A program made the translations under genes and the position numbers. This document shows, in pieces, positions 58,519 to 64,000 of a stretch of DNA of 64,000 bases (positions within the stretch are counted from its first letter, which is position 1; the number at the start of each line of letters is the position of its first letter). Source of the DNA: JAVBQO01 sp031548885 (GTDB lineage Bacteria > Patescibacteriota > Saccharimonadia > Saccharimonadales > Saccharimonadaceae). A model generated the notes under the pieces. The model ran no database searches and was not told where the DNA came from. It saw only the letters and a program-made list of their open reading frames with translations. The stretch covers positions 124,001 to 188,000 of the forward strand of contig JAVBQO010000001.1 in the NCBI GenBank assembly GCA_031548885.1, written 5' to 3'.

Positions 58519-61020
58519 TTATCTTTTCACGGCGATTTTGGCTGGTTTTGCAGCCGCTTCGCGCACAATTGATAAGTCAATTTTACCATTTTTCGCTTTG
58601 GTGCGCACCACGTTACCTTTGCGAAATTCGCCACGCAACATGCCTTCGGCGATGGCGTGCTCCAGTTCGTCCTGAATCGTTCGACGCAGCGGCCGCGCAC
58701 CAAAATGCGGATCGTAGCCTTGGTCAATCAACAACCGTTTGGCCGACGCATCGACCGAAATCGCCAAACCTTTCGGCGCCAAGCGATCGTTCAAATCGTC
58801 GATCATGGTATCGAAAATTCGTCCGACTTCCGGCCGCGTCAGGCCGTGAAACACCACAATCGAGTCAAATCGGTTAATCAGTTCTGGACGCATCATGTCG
58901 TTCAATGCGTCTTTGGCCGCCGTCTCGTTTTCGGCGTGTGTACGCGCGAAATCGGCTTTTTCGTCGACTGAATCCATGACGAATCCCAGCGACGATTCTT
59001 GTTGCATGCGCTCGGCGCCCAGGTTTGACGTCAAAATCACAATCGTGTTGGAAAAGTCGATTTCGCGGCCTTGTCCATCAGTCAAACGACCGTCCTCCAG
59101 CAGTTGCAGCAACATGTTGAATATGTCAGGATGAGCTTTCTCGATTTCGTCGAACAGCACCACCGAATACGGTTGGCGACGGATTTTGTCAGTCAATTGC
59201 CCGCCATCATCGTAACCGACATAGCCGGCCGGCGCGCCGACCAAGCGCGACGACGTATGGCGCTCGCTAAATTCACTCATGTCGATTTTCACCAACGATT
59301 TGTCACTGCCGAAAACTTCGCGGGCAACAACGCGTGCCAATTCAGTTTTGCCAACGCCAGTTGGCCCCATGAACACGAACGATCCGATCGGGCGATGCGA
59401 CTGCGAAATGCCGCTGCGACTGCGGCGAATGGCCTGCGAAACTTTGCGAATGGCTTCTTTTTGGCCGATGATTTTTTTGCCCAAATGCTTTTCCAGATTA
59501 GCCAGACGCGTCATTTCCGAACGCCGCAGCTGCGAAACCGGCACGCCGGTCATTGTCGAAACCGCCTTCGCCACATCATCCAATTTCAGTGTATAAGCGC
59601 CATCGCTTGATTGTTTCTCGCTCTCGGCGATTTTTTCGTTTAGCCGCGAAATTCGCATTTTGTACAGCGCCGCGCGTTCATAATCTTCCTGCGTCACGGC
59701 GTCTTCCATTTGTTCGTTAAGCCGAGTCAATTCCCGCTGGTAAACGCGAATTTCGGTCGGTTTTTTGCGCGAATTTTGCACACGCACCAGCGCCGCCGCT
59801 TCGTCGATAACGTCAATCGCCTTGTCCGGCATGAACCGTTCGGTGATGTAGCGATCAGACAGGCGCACCGCCTCTTCGATGATCGGTTTTTTCAGTTTGA
59901 TGTTGTGATACGTTTCGTAGTTTTTCGCAAGCCCTTCCAGGATTTTCACAGCGTCTTTGGCGGACGGCTCGCGAACGATGACAGTTTGTAGACGCCGAGC
60001 CAAGGCCGAATCTTTTTCGACGTAACGGCGATATTCATCCATCGTCGTCGCGCCAATCAGCCGGAAATCGCCACGCGCCAGAGCAGGTTTCAACATATTC
60101 GCTGCGTCCATCGCGCCTTCTGCCGCACCCGCGCCCATCAGCAAATGCAATTCGTCGATAAATACGATCAGTGATTTGTCAGCGCGGACTTCGTTCAGGA
60201 CGCGTTTCAACCGCTCTTCGAATTCGCCGCGGTATTTCGTGCCGGCAATCATACCAGCGAGATCCAACTGATAAACTTTTTTGTCAAGCAGATGTTCCGG
60301 AACTTCTTCGCTGACGATGCGCTGCGCCAAACCCTCGACGATGGCGGTTTTGCCGACGCCCGGTTCGCCGATTAGCACCGGATTGTTTTTGGTGCGCCGC
60401 GACAAAATCGTGACGACGCGGGTGATTTCTTCGCTGCGACCGACGACCGGATCCAGTTCACCTTTGGCGGCTTTGGCGGTTAAGTTTTCGCCAAATTTGT
60501 TCAGAAACGAACCTTTCGCGCCGCCGCCGCGAGCTTTGCCAGCAACTGATTCGGCGTGAAATTCTTCACTTTGACGATTCAAGTAGCCTTCGATCTCGCC
60601 CAGAACTTCGTTGACATTGACGCCCATATCGCGGATCAGCACCGTGGCGCGGGCGTTTTTTTGACTCAACAAACTAAACAAGATGTGTTCGGTTCCACAA
60701 TAATCTTGGTGGAATTCCTGCGCTAACTCGATGCTCATGCGAAGCGTCAGTTTCGCCGTTTCGCTGAAACCTTTCGACTCCAACGACACGCCGACCGATC
60801 GCGGCGTCAACGCCAAAGCAGTTTTCGCACGATCGAACGACACGCCAGCGCCAGCCAAAACTTTGGCGCCGATCGAGCTTTCTTGACCCAAAACGCCCAG
60901 CAGCAAATGCTCGGTGCCAACGTACGGACTGCCAGTCGAACGCGCCAAAACCTCGGCGTGCGCCAAACTGTCACGCGCATTGTCAGTCAATCGTTTCGCA
61001 AATTCAAAATCGTTATTCAT
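58519..61020 (-). CDS. clpC: ATP-dependent Clp protease ATPase subunit ClpC
   Basis: AAA+ unfoldase, 833 residues. The N domain has two Clp-N repeats (GTEHLLLGVLGQE, GTEHILFSLLSQ), NBD1 has GEPGVGKTA and the middle region a UVR motif (LNEQMEDAVTQEDYERAALY), which marks ClpC rather than ClpB or ClpA, and NBD2 has GPTGVGKTE. It would feed ClpP. A perfect CIRCE lies over its promoter. It heads a transcript that runs into the HExxH gene, radA and probably the PIN-TRAM gene. Confidence 0.95.
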   Translation of the reverse strand: MNNDFEFAKRLTDNARDSLAHAEVLARSTGSPYVGTEHLLLGVLGQESSIGAKVLAGAGVSFDRAKTALALTPRSVGVSLESKGFSETAKLTLRMSIELAQEFHQDYCGTEHILFSLLSQKNARATVLIRDMGVNVNEVLGEIEGYLNRQSEEFHAESVAGKARGGGAKGSFLNKFGENLTAKAAKGELDPVVGRSEEITRVVTILSRRTKNNPVLIGEPGVGKTAIVEGLAQRIVSEEVPEHLLDKKVYQLDLAGMIAGTKYRGEFEERLKRVLNEVRADKSLIVFIDELHLLMGAGAAEGAMDAANMLKPALARGDFRLIGATTMDEYRRYVEKDSALARRLQTVIVREPSAKDAVKILEGLAKNYETYHNIKLKKPIIEEAVRLSDRYITERFMPDKAIDVIDEAAALVRVQNSRKKPTEIRVYQRELTRLNEQMEDAVTQEDYERAALYKMRISRLNEKIAESEKQSSDGAYTLKLDDVAKAVSTMTGVPVSQLRRSEMTRLANLEKHLGKKIIGQKEAIRKVSQAIRRSRSGISQSHRPIGSFVFMGPTGVGKTELARVVAREVFGSDKSLVKIDMSEFSERHTSSRLVGAPAGYVGYDDGGQLTDKIRRQPYSVVLFDEIEKAHPDIFNMLLQLLEDGRLTDGQGREIDFSNTIVILTSNLGAERMQQESSLGFVMDSVDEKADFARTHAENETAAKDALNDMMRPELINRFDSIVVFHGLTRPEVGRIFDTMIDDLNDRLAPKGLAISVDASAKRLLIDQGYDPHFGARPLRRTIQDELEHAIAEGMLRGEFRKGNVVRTKAKNGKIDLSIVREAAAKPAKIAVKR

Positions 61021-61028
61021 ACTATTCC

Positions 61029-61066
61029 AGTATAATTTTTTAGCACTCCGATTGCAAGAGTGCTAA
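61029..61066 (-). promoter_or_regulatory. clpC promoter with perfect CIRCE operator
   Basis: TTAGCACTC-N9-GAGTGCTAA (61040-61066) matches CIRCE exactly. The -10 TATACT (61029-61034) lies 8 nt before the clpC ATG, and the -35 TTGCAA (61052-61057) is inside the operator, 17 bp away, so HrcA binding would block polymerase. Confidence 0.95.
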
Positions 61067-61088
61067 ACGATTTTTTTATTATTTCGCA

Positions 61089-61124
61089 AAAACAGCGCTC
61101 AGGATTTAGAATGAGCGCTGTTTT
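61089..61124. terminator. Bidirectional terminator after nusA
   Basis: AAAACAGCGCTC (61089-61100) pairs with GAGCGCTGTTTT (61113-61124). TTTCGCAA (61082-61089) directly abuts it, on the T-run side of the minus-strand transcript. Confidence 0.88.
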
Positions 61125-61140
61125 GCATTTACCGTATCTG

Positions 61141-62268
61141 TTATTCCTGCGAATCCTCAACCGCCGAAAGCAGCGAGTCCTCAACATTTTTGCGCGGTTT
61201 TTCCACTTTTTTGGCAGTTGATGCGGTGCCAGCGGTTTCGATATCCAATTCGTAACCAGTCAATTGCGACGCCAAACGCACGTTCTGGCCTTGGCGGCCG
61301 ATGGCGATCGATTGCTGATCTTCGGTGACGAAAACTTTGGCGGTTTTATTTTTCTCGTCCAGATCAATCGAGGCGATTTCCGCCGGACTCAGCGCATTGG
61401 CGATGAAGTTTTTGATGTCATCGTCATAGCTGATAATATCGATTTTTTCCATATCGCCGATTTCGTTCATGACCGCTTGGACGCGCGTGCCGTGACCGCC
61501 GACGAACGTGCCGACCGGATCCACGCCCGGAATGCTCGAGGCAACAGCCAGTTTCGTGCGCTTGCCAGCTTCGCGGGCGATGGCTTTGATTTCAACAGCG
61601 CCGGTTTCCATTTCCGGGACTTCTTGGCCGAACAAATATCGTACGAATTCGGCGTTAGCGCGGCTCAAAATCAATTGCGGGCCACGATTTTCGCGTTCGA
61701 TTTCTTTCAGATAAACTTTGATACGCGAACCAGGCATCAAACGTTCGCCCGGAATCTGCTCCGATGCGGGCAAAATTCCGGTGGCTTTGTTGATTTCGAT
61801 GCGGGCCACGCGTGGTTCGACGCGCTGCACTGTGCCGACCAAAACCGCGCCGACTTTGTCTTCGAATTCAGCCGTAACGACTTCGCGCTCGGCCTCGCGC
61901 AATTTTTGCAACACGACTTGCTTGGCAGTTTGTGCCGCCACGCGACCGAACGTCGTTGCTTCGAATTCTTCTTCGACCACGTCGTCTAGTTTGGCACCTT
62001 TTCGCAATTTCTGTGCGTCCTCGACGGTCATTTGCGTCGCCGGATTTTCGACGTCTTCGACGACGTCGTACATCACGTAAGTTTTCGCCGTGCCGTCATT
62101 CTGGTTCAAAACCGCCCGCACGTTTTGTTCGCGGTCTCCGTTATCGCGCCGCCATGCCGCGGCGATGGCTTGTTGCACGACGTCCAAAACGGTGTCTTCG
62201 GGTAAGTTTTTTTCCTCGGCGATAATGCGAATTGCGCCGGCCAGTTGCTGTAGATTCAATGTGTCCAT
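61141..62268 (-). CDS. nusA: Transcription termination/antitermination protein NusA
   Basis: RNA polymerase-associated factor, 375 residues, which is the short form without the acidic C-terminal repeats of enterobacteria. The N-terminal polymerase-binding domain is followed by an S1 domain (GAVLVGTVQRVEPRVARIEI) and two KH domains (KLAVASSIPGVDPVGTFVGG, IAIGRQGQNVRLASQLTGYE). AAAGGAG precedes the ATG. It is not followed by infB. Confidence 0.95.
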   Translation of the reverse strand: MDTLNLQQLAGAIRIIAEEKNLPEDTVLDVVQQAIAAAWRRDNGDREQNVRAVLNQNDGTAKTYVMYDVVEDVENPATQMTVEDAQKLRKGAKLDDVVEEEFEATTFGRVAAQTAKQVVLQKLREAEREVVTAEFEDKVGAVLVGTVQRVEPRVARIEINKATGILPASEQIPGERLMPGSRIKVYLKEIERENRGPQLILSRANAEFVRYLFGQEVPEMETGAVEIKAIAREAGKRTKLAVASSIPGVDPVGTFVGGHGTRVQAVMNEIGDMEKIDIISYDDDIKNFIANALSPAEIASIDLDEKNKTAKVFVTEDQQSIAIGRQGQNVRLASQLTGYELDIETAGTASTAKKVEKPRKNVEDSLLSAVEDSQE

Positions 62269-62321
62269 GTTTGCTCCTTTATTAAAAAATCCGACCTGCC
62301 GGCCGGGAATGTACAGTTATA

Positions 62322-62349
62322 ATTATACATGGTCTTTTACTTTTCGCAA
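62322..62349 (-). promoter_or_regulatory. Promoter of nusA
   Basis: TG-TATAAT (62322-62329) with TTGCGA 16 bp upstream (62344-62349); that -35 is itself part of a TTGCGAAAA motif (62341-62349). The leader is about 45 nt. Confidence 0.55.
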
Positions 62350-62361
62350 GATTTTCACACC

Positions 62362-62370
62362 TGATATAAT
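62362..62370 (+). promoter_or_regulatory. Extended -10 promoter of the aminopeptidase, leaderless type
   Basis: TGA-TATAAT ends 6 nt before the ATG at 62377. No ribosome binding site fits. Confidence 0.65.
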
Positions 62371-62376
62371 AAATAC

Positions 62377-64000
62377 ATGAAAGTAAACCACCTCATCGAT
62401 TTTTTTGTACCCGAAAATTACCAACTAACGCTGGACGTTGACCGCGAAAACCGCACATTTTCCGGCAAAGTTGTCATCCGCGGCCAGCAAGTCGGCGACG
62501 AAATCCGGCTGCATGCGAAAAACTTAGACATTCTGGTCGCGAAAATCGACGGCAAAATTTGTGAGATTTCACAGTTAGAAAACGACGAGGTCAAATTTGC
62601 GAAAAGTAGCCGCGGCGATCACAAAGTAGAGTTAGAATTTTCCGGCAAAATCTCCGAAACCGACATGCACGGCCTCTATCTGTGTAAATACGAACTAGAC
62701 GGCCAGCCACGCGAACTTTTCGCGACGCAATTCGAATCGCATCACGCCCGCGAAGTTTTCCCGTGCGTCGACGAACCGGCCGCCAAAGCCACCTTTGACG
62801 TGACAATCAACTGTGATGAAAAAGTCGTTCTAGGCAACACGCCAATCGCCAGTCAAAACGACCGCGCCACAACATTCGAAACCACACCAAAAATGTCGAC
62901 CTATTTGCTGGCATTCGTGGCCGGCGATTTGATCAAAAAATCTGGCAAAACCACGTGCGGCGTCCAGGTCAACGTTTTCGCCACGCCGGCGCAAACCGAA
63001 AAGCAGCTCGATTTCGCGCTGGATATCGCGAAAAAATCGATCGACTTTTTCGAACAATATTTCGGCGTCGATTATCCGCTACCCAAATCCGACCACGTGG
63101 CGTTGCCTGATTTTTCGTCCGGCGCGATGGAAAACTGGGGTTTGATCACTTACCGCGAAACCTGTTTACTGGCCGACGATGCGTCGGGAATCGCTGCGAA
63201 AAAATACATCGCAACGGTAATTGCTCACGAACTTTCCCATCAATGGTTTGGCAATTTGACGACGATGAAGTGGTGGGATGACCTGTGGCTAAACGAAAGT
63301 TTCGCAACGATCATGGAGCATATCGCCGTCGACGCGATTCATCCGGAATGGAACATTTGGGAAATGTTCGAAACGTCCGACGTCATCGCGGCGCTGCGGC
63401 GCGACAGTCTGTCGGGCGTGCAATCGGTGCGCCAGAACGTCAATCATCCGGACGAGATTTCGACGCTGTTCGATTCGGCAATCGTGTACGCCAAAGGCGG
63501 CCGTTTGCTGAAAATGCTACGTGCGTATGTCGGCGAAAACGCTTTTCGCAAAGGTTTGCAGAAATATTTCGAAAAGTTCGCCTACCAAAACACGCGCGGT
63601 GCGGATTTGTGGAAATGTTTGTCGGACGCCAGCGGCAAAGACTGCGCGAAGTTGATGGACACATGGTTGACACAATCTGGTTATCCGGTTGTCTCGGCGC
63701 GTGTTGACGGCAACGAAATCGAACTTTCGCAAACGCAATTTTTCACGGACGGTGCAAATTCGGATCAGATTTGGCCGATTCCGCTTTTCGCAAATGACGA
63801 CGCGCCGGAAATTTTTGACACGAAAACGATTTCGTTTAATCCCGCCGATATCGCTGATTTTCAACTCAATATTGGCAACAACGCGCATTTTATCTCGCAT
63901 TATGACGAAGTTTTGCGCGAAAATATTTTTGCGAAAATTAGCGAACTTGACACGATTGATCGTTTGAAAATTTTGAACGAAATGACATTGTTGGCACGCG
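62377..64000 (+). CDS. M1 family aminopeptidase, C-terminus cut by window edge
   Basis: Zinc aminopeptidase (PepN/APM1 type), at least 541 residues, running off the right edge; the family is usually 800-900. The substrate-binding GAMEN motif (SSGAMENWGLITYRE) and the zinc motif HELSHQWFGN with the distant Glu in WLNESFA are intact. The N-terminal beta-sheet domain starts at FFVPENYQLTLDV. No signal peptide, so it probably trims peptides in the cytoplasm, which would suit an organism living on imported peptides. It is divergent from nusA. Confidence 0.93.
   Translation, partial: MKVNHLIDFFVPENYQLTLDVDRENRTFSGKVVIRGQQVGDEIRLHAKNLDILVAKIDGKICEISQLENDEVKFAKSSRGDHKVELEFSGKISETDMHGLYLCKYELDGQPRELFATQFESHHAREVFPCVDEPAAKATFDVTINCDEKVVLGNTPIASQNDRATTFETTPKMSTYLLAFVAGDLIKKSGKTTCGVQVNVFATPAQTEKQLDFALDIAKKSIDFFEQYFGVDYPLPKSDHVALPDFSSGAMENWGLITYRETCLLADDASGIAAKKYIATVIAHELSHQWFGNLTTMKWWDDLWLNESFATIMEHIAVDAIHPEWNIWEMFETSDVIAALRRDSLSGVQSVRQNVNHPDEISTLFDSAIVYAKGGRLLKMLRAYVGENAFRKGLQKYFEKFAYQNTRGADLWKCLSDASGKDCAKLMDTWLTQSGYPVVSARVDGNEIELSQTQFFTDGANSDQIWPIPLFANDDAPEIFDTKTISFNPADIADFQLNIGNNAHFISHYDEVLRENIFAKISELDTIDRLKILNEMTLLAR

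Noticed and set aside
1..64000. TTTCGCAA excess as a codon or amino acid effect
   Set aside because: Copies occur in at least three reading frames, both orientations and intergenic DNA.

Overview
The window looks like a chromosome segment from a Patescibacteria/CPR bacterium, most likely of the Saccharibacteria (TM7) type. The direct signs are a compact S10-spc-alpha ribosomal protein cluster with no rpmD (uL30) between rpsE and rplO, loss of zinc ligands in L36, S14, S4 and RNA polymerase beta-prime, many 1-nt stop/start overlaps, and no biosynthetic pathway genes in 64 kb. G+C is close to one half by eye. The code is standard: TGA and TAG are used as stops. There is no rRNA operon, insertion sequence, CRISPR array or prophage.

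Layout. 1-2.0 kb: trpS (cut by the left edge) and an alpha/beta hydrolase. 2.1-17.2 kb: minus-strand ribosomal block, transcribed right to left from a promoter upstream of rplC (rplC-D-W-B-rpsS-rplV-rpsC-rplP-rpmC-rpsQ-rplN-X-E-rpsN-H-[small ORF with an in-frame amber]-rplF-R-rpsE-rplO-secY), then a sortase with its own promoter, then infA-rpmJ-rpsM-K-D-rpoA-rplQ-M-rpsI ending at a hairpin terminator. 17.4-20.4 kb: accessory insert between rplC and rpsJ (polytopic membrane protein divergent from a Cro/CI-type regulator with a repeat-rich operator, plus two membrane proteins). 20.5-29.8 kb: rpsJ, tuf, an anchored protein, fusA, then small housekeeping genes, then rpsL-rpsG plus a cysteine-containing ORF. 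30-31.8 kb: UbiB/ABC1-type kinase flanked by two tiny membrane proteins. 31.8-39 kb: rpoB-rpoC. 39.2-43.2 kb: clpP, an unknown gene, tig, hisS. 43.3-52.4 kb: membrane proteins, tRNA-Leu, a surface protein with a sortase-like tail, rsmD, a phospholipase C-like protein, a Nudix hydrolase, recG, a cupin, tyrS. 52.4-64 kb: a class A penicillin-binding protein, a PIN-TRAM protein, radA, an HExxH protein, clpC, nusA and an M1 aminopeptidase cut by the right edge.

How it works together. Most of the window is the transcription and translation core. clpP and clpC each carry a CIRCE operator, so an HrcA repressor encoded elsewhere probably ties Clp proteolysis to heat shock. The sortase, the surface protein ending in an APATG motif, and the penicillin-binding protein point to a Gram-positive-like wall with covalently attached proteins.

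Most unusual signals: (1) the 8-mer TTTCGCAA/TTGCGAAA occurs about 100 times by eye in 64 kb, where about 2 are expected by chance, in all reading frames, in both orientations and beside terminators, so it is a candidate DNA uptake, Chi-like or segregation signal; (2) at least 14 genes have a -10 element only 6-8 nt before the start codon, implying widespread leaderless mRNAs, including a 20-bp divergent promoter; (3) EF-G lacks the guanine-specifying Asp of NKxD and the SA motif of G5; (4) beta-prime lacks both zinc sites; (5) a 70-codon ORF interrupted by one amber codon sits inside the spc operon.
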